Counted from the first letter of the stretch, positions 8,327 to 17,178 are shown. The stretch is 64,000 bases of DNA from Bradyrhizobium sp. 164 (GCF_023073715.1 NZ_JADPKA010000006.1:1-64000), one strand, 5' to 3'. Program-made: numbers and translations. Notes: generated from the letters alone by a model not told the origin.

Positions 8327-9526
8327 ATGAACGAGATCATCTTCGTGCTCGGCGACTGGCCGGTGCGCACCATCGACGCGCTGATCGGCTTCGGCGCCCT
8401 CGTCCTCATCCTGCTGGTGGTGATTGCCGGGGTGATCGCGCGCTCCGGGCGGCGCGGCGCGGAACTCGCGATGGCCAATGCCATCCGTGCCGACGAGCTC
8501 GAGGAGCGCCTGAGCGAGGTGCTGCGGGCCCAGAGCGAGGCTTCGGGCCGGGTCGACGCCATGACCCAGGCGCTGGCCGGCCGCCAGGCCGAGATGGCAC
8601 GGGCGGTCAACGAGCGGCTGGATTCGGTGACGCATCGCGTCGGCCAGTCCATGGAACACTCCACCCGCAACACCATGGAGAGCCTGCGCGCGCTGCATGA
8701 GCGGCTCGGTATCATCGACAGCGCGCACAAGAACCTCTCCGACCTCACCACCCAGGTGACGACCCTGCGCGACGTGCTCGCTAACAAGCAGTCGCGCGGC
8801 GCCTTTGGCCAGGCGCGGATGGAGGCGATTGTCCAGGACGGTCTTCCAAAAGGGTCCTACGAGTTCCAGTTCACGCTCTCGACCGGCAAGCGGCCCGATT
8901 GCGTCGTGTTCCTGCCCGACCAGCGCCCGCTCTGCATCGATGCAAAATTTCCGCTGGAGGCGGTGACGGCCCTGCACGATGCCCGTACGGACGAAGAGCG
9001 GCGGATTGCCACGCAGCGGTTACGCGGCGACGTGATGAAGCACGTCAGCGACATCGCCGAAAAATACCTCGTTGCCGGCGAGACCCAGGAGATGGCGCTG
9101 ATGTTCGTGCCGTCGGAATCGGTCTATGCCGAGATCCATGACGGCTTTGACGACGTGATCCAGAAAGCGTACCGCGCTCGCGTGGTGCTGGTGTCGCCGT
9201 CGCTTTTGATGCTCGCGATCCAGGTGATGCAGCAGATCATGAAGGACGCGCGCATGCGCGACGCCGCCGACCAGATCCGCACGGAGGTTATCAAGCTCGG
9301 CGACGATCTGGGCCGTCTGCGCGACCGGGTGCTGAAGCTGCAAAAGCATTTCTCCGACGTCAACGAGGACGTCCGCCAGGTTCTGATCTCCGCCGACAAG
9401 ATCGAGAAGCGCGCCGGACGTATCGAGGAACTCGATTTCAGCAAGAGCGATGCGGCCGATGCCCCGCGGCTGGTCGCGACGGGCGCGGGTGAGTTGTTCC
9501 CGAGGAAGCTGCAGGCAGGGGAGTGA
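8327..9526 (+). CDS. rmuC: DNA recombination protein RmuC homologue
   Basis: RmuC-family protein, thought to limit recombination between inverted repeats and to carry a PD-(D/E)XK-like nuclease fold. The 399-residue product has one N-terminal membrane segment (LIGFGALVLILLVVIAGVIA, about residues 19-38), a coiled-coil region (about 50-150) and the conserved RmuC domain with GAFGQARMEAIVQDGLP and CIDAKFPLEAVTAL (about 160-215), in which Asp and Lys match the nuclease core DxK. The tail VLKLQKHFSDVNEDV is also typical. ATG 8327 (MNEIIFVLGDWP) is chosen because the upstream frame covers AT-rich promoter-like DNA. It is divergent from def. Confidence 0.9.
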   Translation: MNEIIFVLGDWPVRTIDALIGFGALVLILLVVIAGVIARSGRRGAELAMANAIRADELEERLSEVLRAQSEASGRVDAMTQALAGRQAEMARAVNERLDSVTHRVGQSMEHSTRNTMESLRALHERLGIIDSAHKNLSDLTTQVTTLRDVLANKQSRGAFGQARMEAIVQDGLPKGSYEFQFTLSTGKRPDCVVFLPDQRPLCIDAKFPLEAVTALHDARTDEERRIATQRLRGDVMKHVSDIAEKYLVAGETQEMALMFVPSESVYAEIHDGFDDVIQKAYRARVVLVSPSLLMLAIQVMQQIMKDARMRDAADQIRTEVIKLGDDLGRLRDRVLKLQKHFSDVNEDVRQVLISADKIEKRAGRIEELDFSKSDAADAPRLVATGAGELFPRKLQAGE

Positions 9527-9540
9527 GATTAAGGTACACG

Positions 9541-9642
9541 GTCATGCCCCGCGCAGGCGGGGCCTCCAGTACGCCGCGGCGATCGTGGTTGAGCCGAGGC
9601 GCTGGTGATTACTGGATCGTCCGCCTTCGCGGACGATGACAG
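9541..9642. repeat. 102-bp inverted repeat after rmuC
   Basis: Starts gtcatgccccgcgcaggcgg and ends gtccgccttcgcggacgatg acag; contains ctccagtacgccgcgg on the left and gattactggatcg on the right. Same layout as 6398-6497 (gtcat - hairpin - ccagta - spacer - actggat - hairpin - atgacag), so the two are members of one family. Confidence 0.7.
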
Positions 9643-9716
9643 CGAGGGATGGAGAGAGCTTCCGCCCACCGAGCTCCGCCAGAGTCTTTTCGGCCAGAAT
9701 CTGCTAACACCTGCGC

Positions 9717-11072
9717 ATGACCGCACCCGACGCGACCTCCTCCGCCGGCGCTGCCGCCTCCTGGCGTGACAGCCTTGCCGTGTACCTGCAACCGCGGGTG
9801 CTGATCGTGCTGTTCCTCGGCTTCTCATCCGGCCTGCCGCTGGCGCTGTCGGGCTCGACGCTGCTGGTGTGGATGCGCGAGGCCGGAGTCGATCTCAAGA
9901 CCATCGGGCTGTTTGCGCTGGTCGGCACGCCCTACACGCTGAAATTCTTGTGGGCGCCATTGGTGGATGCGATGCATGTGCCGCTGTTCACCCGCGCCTT
10001 CGGGCGGCGGCGTGGCTGGCTCTTGTTCTCGCAGATGCTGCTGATCATCGCCATCCTGCTGCTGGCGCTCACCGATCCCGCGCGCTCGCCGTTCTACGTC
10101 GCGCTCGGCGCGCTGCTGGTCGCAACCATGTCCTCGACCCAGGACATCGTGGTCGATGCCTTCCGCGTCGAGAGCTTGCCCGAGAGCGAGCAGGCGGCCG
10201 GCATGGCCGCTTATGTCGCGGCCTATCGCATCGGCATGCTGGTCTCGACCGCGGGCGCGCTGTTCATCGTCTCCGGCTTCGAGGGCACCGGCATTAGCCG
10301 GCAATCGGCCTGGATGTGGGGCTATGTGGTGATGGCGGCGATGGTGCTGATCGGGACCATCACGGCGCTCCTCGCAACCGAGCCCGAGCAATCGGTGCGG
10401 GCGGAAGCTGCGACAAAGGCCGAGACCGCGTTCGCGCGCGTGCTGCGCGCCGCAATCGGGGCGTTCTCGGAATTCCTGTCGCGGAAAGACGCGCTCGCCG
10501 CGCTCGCCTTCGTCGTTCTCTTCAAGTTCACCGACGCGTTCTCCGGCACGATGACCGCGCCGTTCGTGATCGACCTCGGCTTTTCCCGCAACGATTATGC
10601 GGCGATCGTGAAGGGTGTCGGGCTCGCCGCGACGTTGCTCGGCGGCTTTGCCGGCGGTTTTGTCGCGCGGCGTTATTCGCTCGCGACCAGCCTGTGGATC
10701 GGCGGCGTGGTGCAGGCACTCGCCAACCTTTCGTTCTCCTGGCTGGCGTTCGTCGGCACCAGCCAATGGGCGCTCGCCTTCGCCATCACGGCTGAGAACT
10801 TCACCAGCGCCATCGGCACCGTGATCTTCGTCGCCTATCTCTCCGCCCTGTGCAAGAACCCGTTGCACACGGCGACGCAATACGCGCTGCTCACCGCGCT
10901 CGCGGCGGTGGGGCGAACGTATCTCTCCTCGGGTGCCGGCTTCGTGGCTGATACGACCGGCTGGGCGCTGTTCTTCGTGATCTGCGTGCTGGTGGCGATC
11001 CCGAGCCTGGTACTGCTGGCCTGGCTCCAGAAGCGCGGCCATTTCAAGACGCTGGGGCCAGTCAGGGTTTAG
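9717..11072 (+). CDS. ampG: AmpG-like MFS permease (muropeptide transporter family)
   Basis: Inner-membrane transporter of the major facilitator superfamily, 451 residues with about 12 or more predicted helices. The first helix region VLIVLFLGFSSGLPLALSGS matches the AmpG start, followed by LKFLWAPLVDAM (about residues 73-84) and STQDIVVDAFRVE (about 140-152), landmarks of AmpG proteins that import anhydromuropeptides for peptidoglycan recycling and beta-lactamase induction. Other MFS clades share part of this pattern, so the substrate is inferred. It stands alone on the plus strand between two palindromic repeats, with no ampD, ampR or beta-lactamase beside it. Confidence 0.85.
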   Translation: MTAPDATSSAGAAASWRDSLAVYLQPRVLIVLFLGFSSGLPLALSGSTLLVWMREAGVDLKTIGLFALVGTPYTLKFLWAPLVDAMHVPLFTRAFGRRRGWLLFSQMLLIIAILLLALTDPARSPFYVALGALLVATMSSTQDIVVDAFRVESLPESEQAAGMAAYVAAYRIGMLVSTAGALFIVSGFEGTGISRQSAWMWGYVVMAAMVLIGTITALLATEPEQSVRAEAATKAETAFARVLRAAIGAFSEFLSRKDALAALAFVVLFKFTDAFSGTMTAPFVIDLGFSRNDYAAIVKGVGLAATLLGGFAGGFVARRYSLATSLWIGGVVQALANLSFSWLAFVGTSQWALAFAITAENFTSAIGTVIFVAYLSALCKNPLHTATQYALLTALAAVGRTYLSSGAGFVADTTGWALFFVICVLVAIPSLVLLAWLQKRGHFKTLGPVRV

Positions 11073-11092
11073 GACTCACGTCTCGCCTTCCT

Positions 11093-11176
11093 CATTGCGA
11101 GGAGCTCTTGCGACGAAGCAATCCAGACCGTTTCCGCGGAAGAATTTCTGGATTGCTTCGCTTCGCTCGCAATGAC
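11093..11176. repeat. 84-bp palindrome, cattgcgag family (copy 1)
   Basis: Left arm cattgcgag...gacgaagcaatccaga and right arm tctggattgcttcgcttcgc followed by tcgcaatgac are inverted copies. Two closer relatives of each other are at 40679-40756 and 41614-41692. It separates the AmpG-like gene from the convergent hypothetical gene and could terminate both. Confidence 0.8.
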
Positions 11177-11217
11177 GGCGGAGAAAGCCGCGGCAAGGGG
11201 CCAATCGCGAGCCATTC

Positions 11218-11652
11218 CTACTGCTTCTTGACCAAACTCCACTTGGTGATCACGGCCTCGCTCATCTGGCCGGCATCGCTGGCGCAGGCGATCTCGTCGA
11301 CCTTGACCGAGATTTCCTTGCCGACGAACGATTTCAGCTGCGCGGCCTGCGCGTCGCTGGAGGTGACGAGCTGGAAGGTTTCGGGGCCCGTCTCGAGATT
11401 GCACAGCCCGTTCGGCGGCGGCAGGCGGCGCGGCTCGGAGGTGATCTGGTAGGTCGCAACGCGCTTGCCGTTCTTGACGTCGCGCACCTTCATCGCATTC
11501 AACTCGCCGGAGAGCACGTCGCCGGTGTTGATCGGCTTGCCGGGCTTGGACGGCGGCAGCGCCTCGTCGCCCTGCTGCGCGGATATGGCCGGGCTCACCA
11601 GCATCATCATCGTCGCAACCAAAGCCGATCGTGTGGCGAAAGGTTTCGTCAT
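11218..11652 (-). CDS. Secreted hypothetical protein
   Basis: Unrecognised 144-residue protein. Residues 1-25 form a clear signal peptide (MTKPFATRSALVATMMM then LVSPAISA with cleavage expected after ISA). The mature part has two cysteines, in NGLCNLETGPETFQL and DEIACASDAG, that could form a disulfide, and the phrase SFVGKEISVKVDEI suggests a small beta-rich fold resembling OB-like stress domains. It is convergent with the AmpG-like gene and 27 bases downstream of recR on the same strand, so it may be read through from the dnaX-ebfC-recR operon. It is probably periplasmic; function cannot be inferred. Confidence 0.75.
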   Translation of the reverse strand: MTKPFATRSALVATMMMLVSPAISAQQGDEALPPSKPGKPINTGDVLSGELNAMKVRDVKNGKRVATYQITSEPRRLPPPNGLCNLETGPETFQLVTSSDAQAAQLKSFVGKEISVKVDEIACASDAGQMSEAVITKWSLVKKQ

Positions 11653-11679
11653 GTCGTCCGTTCCGTAAATTCTGGATGG

Positions 11680-12282
11680 CTAGAACAGAGTACGCTGCCG
11701 CATCGCAGCCGATAGCGTACCTTCATCGAGATAATCAAGCTCGCCGCCGACAGGAACTCCATGGGCGAGCCGCGTCACCTTCACATTGGCGTCCTGGAGC
11801 AGGTCGGTGATGTAGTGCGCCGTGGTCTGGCCGTCCACAGTTGCATTAAGCGCCAGAATGATCTCGTGCACCTGCGAATCATGCGCGCGCGCCACCAACG
11901 CGTCGATGGTGAGGTCCTGCGGGCCGACGCCGTCGAGCGGCGACAATGTCGCGCCGAGCACATGATAACGCCCCTGGGTGGCATTGGCCCGCTCCAGCGC
12001 CCAGAGGTCGGCGACGTCGGCCACGACGACGATGATGGAGGGATCGCGCTTCGGATCGATGCAAACGGTGCAGGGATTTTGCGTATCGATGTTGCCGCAG
12101 GTCTTGCAGACCTCGACCTTGTCGAGCGCGACCTGGAGGGCCGACGAAAGCGGCATCATCAGCGCTTCGCGCTTCTTGATCAGATGCAGCGCCGCGCGTC
12201 GCGCCGAGCGCGGGCCGAGGCCCGGCAGCCGCGCGAGGAGCTGGACCAGCCGCTCGATCTCGGGACCTGCAACGGCGCCCAT
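11680..12282 (-). CDS. recR: Recombination mediator RecR
   Basis: Works with RecF and RecO to load RecA on gapped DNA. The 200-residue protein has the N-terminal helix-hairpin-helix region ([16 protein letters not shown], about residues 19-34), a C4 zinc finger ([16 protein letters not shown], about 58-73) and a Toprim domain (about 81-176; [16 protein letters not shown], then the [11 protein letters not shown] segment), all in family order and length. ATG 12282 starts [16 protein letters not shown]; longer upstream coding overlaps ebfC and is rejected. One base separates its start from the stop of ebfC, so it is translationally coupled in the dnaX-ebfC-recR operon. Confidence 0.97.
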   Translation of the reverse strand: MGAVAGPEIERLVQLLARLPGLGPRSARRAALHLIKKREALMMPLSSALQVALDKVEVCKTCGNIDTQNPCTVCIDPKRDPSIIVVVADVADLWALERANATQGRYHVLGATLSPLDGVGPQDLTIDALVARAHDSQVHEIILALNATVDGQTTAHYITDLLQDANVKVTRLAHGVPVGGELDYLDEGTLSAAMRQRTLF

Positions 12283-12283
12283 A

Positions 12284-12604
12284 TTACTGGCCGAACAACC
12301 CCGGCGGCAGGCCGAGCCCGCCGGTGAGGGCCTGCATCTTCTCCTGCATCGCAGTCTCCGCCTTGCGGCGGGCATCGCCGAAGGCGGTGACGAGGAGGTC
12401 TTCCAGCACCTCGCGCTCGTCCGCCTTCATCAGCGCAGGGTCGATCTTGACGGCCTTGACGTCCATCTTCGCAGTCATGCGCACGGCGACGAGGCCGCCG
12501 CCAGAGATGCCTTCGACTTCCACGTTGGCGAGTTGGTCCTGCATCTCCTGCATCTTGGATTGCAGCTGCGCCGCCTGCTTCATCATGCCGAGAAAATCAG
12601 CCAT
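12284..12604 (-). CDS. ebfC: Nucleoid-associated protein, YbaB/EbfC family
   Basis: Small dimeric DNA-binding protein that coats the nucleoid. The 106-residue product begins [20 protein letters not shown], continues with the characteristic [20 protein letters not shown] strand pair and [17 protein letters not shown] helix, and ends in a Gly/Pro-rich tail [11 protein letters not shown]. Both length and sequence are typical. It lies between dnaX and recR, an order conserved across most bacteria; gaps are 26 and 1 bases. Confidence 0.96.
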   Translation of the reverse strand: MADFLGMMKQAAQLQSKMQEMQDQLANVEVEGISGGGLVAVRMTAKMDVKAVKIDPALMKADEREVLEDLLVTAFGDARRKAETAMQEKMQALTGGLGLPPGLFGQ

Positions 12605-12630
12605 CGGTGCTCGTCCTTGGAAAGAATGGC

Positions 12631-14448
12631 TCAGAGATCATCGTCGCCGTCGGAACCGTCGGGCGGATCGTCACTGCCATAGTCGGCGTTAATATTGGTT
12701 TCCGGCACCTCGGGGGCAAGCCTGCGGACCTCGACGACCTTCGCACCGGGGAAACGCGACAGCACCTCCTGCACGCGCGGATCGGCCTCGGCGGTGCGCG
12801 CATGCTCCTGCTTCGCGGCCTGGTTCACCGAGCGCAGCGTCGGCTGGCCCTGCTCGTTGGAGACGATCACGGTCCAGCGGCGCCCGGTCCACAGCTCGAA
12901 CTTTTTCGCGAGCTCGGAGATCATGGTCTTGGAGGCGTTGGGCTCGAGCGCGACTTCCAGCCGGCCCTCCTCGAAACGGACGAGGCGCATGTCGCCTTCG
13001 AGCGCGCTCTTGGTCATGATGTCACGCTTCTGCCCGGCCAGCGCGACGAGCTGGGTGAAGCTGGTGACGCGCAGCACCGGCGCTGCACCTTGCGGATCCG
13101 ACGCGGGGGCCGCCATCTGCGGCCGGGCGCCGGCGCCGAACGAGGATGGCAAGGATGTCGGCATGCGAACCGGCGCAGCAGACGCGACCGGTGCGGAAGG
13201 CGCGCTGCGCGTGGCACTGCCGCTGCTCACGACCGGCGAACCGCCGCCGTTCTGCTCCAGCATCCGGATCGCCTCGTCCGGCGTCGGCAGGTCGGCGACA
13301 TAGGCAATGCGCACCAGCACCATTTCCGCCGCCGCGGCGGGACGCGTCGCGGCCTGCACCTCGGTGATGCCCTTGAGCAGCATCTGCCACATCCTCGACA
13401 GCACGCGCATGGAAATCTTGGACGCGAAGTCCCGTGCGCGGACCCGCTCGGTCTCGCCATAGGCGACGTTGTCGGCGGTCGCCGGCACGATCTTCACACG
13501 GGTGACGAAATTGACGAACTCGGCGAGGTCCGAGAGCACCACGATGGGATCGGCGCCGACATCGTACTGGTCGCGGAACTCCTTGAAAGCGGCCGCGATG
13601 TCGCCGCGCGCCAGTGAATCGAAGAGATCGATGACGCGGGTGCGATCGGCGAGGCCCAGCATCTGCCTGACGGCATCGGCCTTCACGGTGCCAGCCGCAT
13701 GCGCGATCGCCTGGTCGAGCAGCGACAGCGAATCGCGCACCGAGCCTTCGGCGGCGCGGGCGATGATGCCGAGCGCCTCGGGCTCGATCTCGACGCTTTC
13801 CTTGGCCGCGATGTTGGCGAGGTGCTTCATCAGCACGTCGGCCTCGACGCGGCGCAGGTCGAAGCGCTGGCAGCGCGACAGCACGGTCACCGGAACCTTA
13901 CGAATCTCGGTCGTGGCGAACACGAACTTGGCGTGCTCCGGCGGCTCCTCCAGCGTCTTCAGGAAGGCGCTGAACGCCGCCGTCGACAGCATGTGGACTT
14001 CGTCGATGATGTAGACCTTGTAGCGGGCGCTGGCGGGGGCATAGCGCACGCTGTCATTGATCTGGCGGACGTCGTCGACGCCGGTGTGCGAAGCGGCGTC
14101 CATCTCCAGCACGTCCATGTGCCGGCTTTCCATGATCGCCTGGCAGTGCACGCCGAGTATCGGCATGTGGATGGTCGGACCCTTCACCGAAGCATCCGGC
14201 ATCTCGTAGTTGAGCGCACGGGCGAGAATACGCGCGGTGGTCGTCTTGCCGACGCCGCGGACCCCGGTGAGGATCCACGCCTGCGGAATGCGCCCGGTCT
14301 CGAATGCGTTGGAGACGGTGCGGACCACAGCCTCCTGGCCGATCAGATCATCGAAAGAGGAAGGGCGGTATTTCCGCGCCAGCACGCGGTAGGGTGTGGG
14401 GGCCTGGCTCGCTCTGTCGGGATCGGGAGGGGCGCCAGCGTCGGTCAT
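12631..14448 (-). CDS. dnaX: DNA polymerase III subunit gamma/tau
   Basis: ATPase core of the clamp loader that opens the beta clamp. The 605-residue product has RVLARKYRPSSFDDLIGQE (about residues 20-38), Walker A GVRGVGKTT (about 63-71), Walker B region YIIDEVHMLSTAAF (about 150-163), sensor 1 FVFATTE, and SRC box SVRDSLSLLDQAI. The C-terminal third (about 390-605) is the variable tau region. Of the four zinc-binding cysteines found after Walker A in E. coli only one (GVHCQAIMESRH) is recognisable. No E. coli-type slippery heptamer was seen at the expected place, so only the full-length form is predicted. ATG 14448 (MTDAGAPPDPDRAS) is preferred over 14523. Confidence 0.95.
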   Translation of the reverse strand: MTDAGAPPDPDRASQAPTPYRVLARKYRPSSFDDLIGQEAVVRTVSNAFETGRIPQAWILTGVRGVGKTTTARILARALNYEMPDASVKGPTIHMPILGVHCQAIMESRHMDVLEMDAASHTGVDDVRQINDSVRYAPASARYKVYIIDEVHMLSTAAFSAFLKTLEEPPEHAKFVFATTEIRKVPVTVLSRCQRFDLRRVEADVLMKHLANIAAKESVEIEPEALGIIARAAEGSVRDSLSLLDQAIAHAAGTVKADAVRQMLGLADRTRVIDLFDSLARGDIAAAFKEFRDQYDVGADPIVVLSDLAEFVNFVTRVKIVPATADNVAYGETERVRARDFASKISMRVLSRMWQMLLKGITEVQAATRPAAAAEMVLVRIAYVADLPTPDEAIRMLEQNGGGSPVVSSGSATRSAPSAPVASAAPVRMPTSLPSSFGAGARPQMAAPASDPQGAAPVLRVTSFTQLVALAGQKRDIMTKSALEGDMRLVRFEEGRLEVALEPNASKTMISELAKKFELWTGRRWTVIVSNEQGQPTLRSVNQAAKQEHARTAEADPRVQEVLSRFPGAKVVEVRRLAPEVPETNINADYGSDDPPDGSDGDDDL

Positions 14449-14541
14449 CGGTCGATCCGCAATGAAATGTCTGTTGGCCGGCTTTTGCGGAAAGGAGCGC
14501 GCCGGCGGGGGCCGCCGGCGCAATTCGCTCGAAAAACAGGT

Positions 14542-14637
14542 AGGAGACTGACGAGCGACCCGATCCGGACCTCGTTAGGGCTGCTTCCTTCCGGACCTGA
14601 CCCGGTTGGCGAGTGGCTCGTCCACCGCCAATCTCCC
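14542..14637 (-). ncRNA. ffs: Signal recognition particle RNA (4.5S, small bacterial type)
   Basis: The minus strand carries the invariant SRP domain IV: gggtcaggtccggaaggaag followed by cagccctaacgag, with the GGAA tetraloop and the asymmetric internal-loop bases that bind Ffh. The flanks ggagattggcggtggacgag (5') and gctcgtcagtctcc (3') pair to close a hairpin of about 96 nt, the usual size in alphaproteobacteria. A T-run (ctgttttt, minus strand) lies just past the 3' end and may complete a terminator. It is located directly upstream of dnaX on the same strand, a known arrangement. Exact ends are approximate. Confidence 0.93.
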
Positions 14638-14762
14638 GGTCCCTATTTGGGGCCAAAGGAAGCGGAAAGCAAGTCGGCTGTCCACGGACATGGTCTCCCT
14701 GTCGGGGCCATCCCCAATCCAGCATACCTGCCGGGTACCGCCAGATCGGATGCCGAGCGTGG

Positions 14763-15764
14763 TCAGGGCACCTGCCCCGGAACCTCGGCCATGTGCGCAA
14801 ACTGCTTGCGATATTCGGCCGGCGTCACGCCGACGTGGCGAGCGAAAGCGCGCCGCAACGTATCGGCATCCGCAAATCCACAACGAATCGCCACTTGCTT
14901 TGGCGCTTCGTTACCGAACTCAAGCAGCCGCCTCGCGGCGTCGACGCGGGCTTCTTCGACCCAGGTCGCAGGCGTGATGCCTACCTCCGCATGGAACAGC
15001 CGCGCCAAATGCCGCGGGCTGAGTTCCATGCGTTTGGCCAGATTCGCAACCCGATGGTCCAGACCAGGATTGGCGGCGACCCAGCGTTGGAGCTCCTGCA
15101 ATGCCGCACGCCCGGCAGGAACGGCCGCGCCCTTGCGGGTGAATTGCATCTGCCCACCGGGCCGTTTGAAGAACATCACGAGTTGGCTAGCGACTTTCAT
15201 CGCGGTCTCGCGTCCAAGGTCTTCCTCCACCAGTGCAAGCGCGAGATCGAGCCCTGCGGTCACGCCGGCTGCTGTGCGAAGTTTTCCGTCGATGACGTAG
15301 ATCGCATCCTTGTCGACCGTGACCGACGGAAATTTACTCGCGAGGGTATCGGCGACTGCCCAATGCGTCGTAACCCGCCGGCCGTCAAGAAGGCCGGCCG
15401 CCGCAAGGAAGAATGCGCCGCTGCACACCGACCCGAACCGCCGCGTCCTCGACGCTCGCCGGCGAAGCCAGCCGACCACATTGGCATTCGCGGGGATCTC
15501 GGTAGCGTTCGGGCATCCGGCGACCAGCAGGGTGTCGATGGGCTCCTGGAAGTCGCGGTCGATGATTCGGTCCGGCATTAAGCGAACGCCGGAGGAGCTG
15601 AGAATCGGGCCCGGCTCGGTCGCAGCCACGAAAAGCGCATAGGCCGCACGGCCGGCCTGCACGTTGGCCTCGGCGAACACGTCGAGCGGCCCGGCGACGT
15701 CGAGAAGCTGCACCCCTGGCAGCGCAACGATTACAACAGTCCTCGATTTTGGCTTCCCATTCAT
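14763..15764 (-). CDS. GlxA-family transcriptional regulator (DJ-1/PfpI + AraC HTH)
   Basis: Predicted cytoplasmic regulator of 333 residues. The N-terminal half (about 1-200) is a DJ-1/PfpI-like amidotransferase fold (VVIVALPGVQLLDVAGPLDV; nucleophile-elbow cysteine in SVCSGAFFLAAAGLL). The C-terminal about 100 residues are a double AraC-type helix-turn-helix (LAKRMELSPRHLARLFHAEV and IRCGFADADTLRRAF). ATG 15764 gives MNGKPKSRTVV; the longer frame overlaps the HD gene antisense. It is divergent from the HD hydrolase across 105 bases, so it probably controls that gene and itself. The ligand is unknown; family members such as GlxA and GbdR sense small nitrogen compounds. Confidence 0.9.
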   Translation of the reverse strand: MNGKPKSRTVVIVALPGVQLLDVAGPLDVFAEANVQAGRAAYALFVAATEPGPILSSSGVRLMPDRIIDRDFQEPIDTLLVAGCPNATEIPANANVVGWLRRRASRTRRFGSVCSGAFFLAAAGLLDGRRVTTHWAVADTLASKFPSVTVDKDAIYVIDGKLRTAAGVTAGLDLALALVEEDLGRETAMKVASQLVMFFKRPGGQMQFTRKGAAVPAGRAALQELQRWVAANPGLDHRVANLAKRMELSPRHLARLFHAEVGITPATWVEEARVDAARRLLEFGNEAPKQVAIRCGFADADTLRRAFARHVGVTPAEYRKQFAHMAEVPGQVP

Positions 15765-15784
15765 GTCCGCCTCGGTGCAGATTT

Positions 15785-15797
15785 GTCCGTTTTGGAC
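15785..15797. promoter_or_regulatory. Candidate operator, GTCC-N5-GGAC inverted repeat
   Basis: A perfect dyad (gtcc gtttt ggac) within the 105-base divergent gap, 21 bases upstream of the GlxA-type regulator start. Its position and symmetry suit an operator for that regulator. AraC-type proteins more often bind direct repeats, so this is only a candidate. Confidence 0.3.
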
Positions 15798-15869
15798 GTA
15801 TCGCGTCAATTGCAGACAGAATAGCCCAGACTTAGCCTGCCAGCCACCAGAGATTTTCAGGAGAACGTC

Positions 15870-16511
15870 ATGTCGAAAATCAACGAAGCCGCCCAGATTC
15901 CCGACAGCACGCTGGCGCGTGCCATTACCGAATATATCCGCGACACCGAGACGGACCTGCTCTTCAACCATTCCAGCCGCGTCTACCATTTCGGGGCGCT
16001 GGCAGGCATCCGCCGCGGGCTGAAGTTCGACCGCGAGCTGCTTTACGCCGGCGCCATGTTTCACGATATCGGCCTGATGCCCGGCCATGGCAGCAAGCAC
16101 GAGCGGTTCGAAGTCGATGGCGCCCATGCGGCGCGCGATTTCCTGCGCAGCCACGGCATCCCGGAAGCGGATGCCTACACGGTCTGGAGCGCGATCGCGC
16201 TGCACACCACGCCGGGCATTCCCCAGCACATGCATCCCGTCGTCGCGCTGGTGACCGCTGGCGTCGAAATGGACGTTCTCGGGCTCACCTACGACGAATA
16301 TCCCGATGAGGAACGCGAGGCCGTGGTGAAGGCATTTCCGCGAACGGCGCACTTCAAGGAAGACATCATCCAGTCGTTCTACGACGGCATCAAGCATCGG
16401 CCCCAGACGACGTTCGGCAACGTCAAGGCCGACGTCATCGCCGACAAGGAGCCGCATTTCCATCGCGGCAATTTCTGCAGCGTCATCCGCAACTCCCATT
16501 GGCACGGCTGA
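15870..16511 (+). CDS. HD-domain metal-dependent hydrolase, cyanamide hydratase-like
   Basis: 213-residue protein of the HD phosphohydrolase superfamily. Metal-binding signatures are FNHSSRVYHFGA (first His), AMFHDIGLMPGHG (the HD pair, about residues 67-70) and AIALHTTPGIPQHMHP (third His region), an arrangement found in cyanamide hydratase-like members rather than in nucleotide-signalling HD proteins. It acts in the cytoplasm (no signal peptide). A good ribosome-binding site (aggagaac) precedes ATG 15870. It is divergently transcribed from a GlxA-type regulator, which suggests induction by a small substrate, perhaps a nitrile, cyanamide or urea-like compound; the substrate is inference. Confidence 0.8.
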   Translation: MSKINEAAQIPDSTLARAITEYIRDTETDLLFNHSSRVYHFGALAGIRRGLKFDRELLYAGAMFHDIGLMPGHGSKHERFEVDGAHAARDFLRSHGIPEADAYTVWSAIALHTTPGIPQHMHPVVALVTAGVEMDVLGLTYDEYPDEEREAVVKAFPRTAHFKEDIIQSFYDGIKHRPQTTFGNVKADVIADKEPHFHRGNFCSVIRNSHWHG

Positions 16512-16750
16512 GCCCTCGGGACCGACATCATGTCGCGGCGCGCCGCCTTGCGCTCACACATCATTGATAGAGAAACCGTTCGATACTGACAAACCGCCCT
16601 AGCTCACGCAGCGACGAGCGCGGCGCGCGCTTGTCCAGGACGACGATCGCGTATGCAGTGGCGGCGGAGCCTCAACCTTCCCCTCGCTGACTCCGTATCG
16701 TATGGTCGGCTCCAACAAGCCCGAACCCATCGGGCCCATCCGGAACCTCC

Positions 16751-17170
16751 ATGCCCGAACCCGCCTGGTCGCTGCATTCCCGCCTGAAAGAGGACACGAT
16801 CGAAATCGGCGATCTGCCGCTGTCGAAGGTGCTGGTCATCAAGGACGCGCATTATCCCTGGCTGCTGCTGGTGCCGCGGCGGCCCGACGCGATCGAGATC
16901 ATCGATCTCGACGAGGTGCAGCAGGCGCAGCTGATGACCGAGATCTCCCGCGTCTCGCGCGCGCTGAAGGAGATCACCAAATGCGACAAGCTCAATGTCG
17001 CCGCGCTCGGCAACCTCGTGCCGCAGCTTCATGTTCATATCATCGCGCGCCGCACCAGTGATGCGGCCTGGCCGCGGCCGGTGTGGGGCGTGATGCCGCC
17101 GCTGGCGCACGACGCCACTGAAGTGCAGAATTTCATCAGCGCGCTCCGCCGCAAGATTTGGTTGGGTTGA
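16751..17170 (+). CDS. HIT-family protein
   Basis: Histidine-triad superfamily protein of 139 residues, probably a dinucleoside polyphosphate or nucleotide hydrolase. The strand pair KVLVIKDAHYPWLLLVPRR and the motif NLVPQLHVHIIARR (about residues 84-97) identify it. In the triad motif the first position is Gln (QLHVH instead of HxHxH), a form I associate with a bacterial HIT subgroup, with the catalytic middle His retained. It precedes nudC by 8 bases and a PfkB kinase by 13 more, a likely operon of nucleotide and sugar metabolism. Confidence 0.85.
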   Translation: MPEPAWSLHSRLKEDTIEIGDLPLSKVLVIKDAHYPWLLLVPRRPDAIEIIDLDEVQQAQLMTEISRVSRALKEITKCDKLNVAALGNLVPQLHVHIIARRTSDAAWPRPVWGVMPPLAHDATEVQNFISALRRKIWLG

Positions 17171-17178
17171 AAGAAAAA

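Noticed and set aside
12895..12915. A-rich run (gaaaaagtt on the minus strand) in dnaX as a possible frameshift site
   Set aside because: It lies near the C-terminal end, not where gamma would terminate, and is not the A-AAA-AAG heptamer.
15870..16505. N-terminal extension of the GlxA-type regulator to 16505
   Set aside because: The extension is antisense to the HD gene and lacks similarity to regulators; MNGKPKS at 15764 is a natural start.
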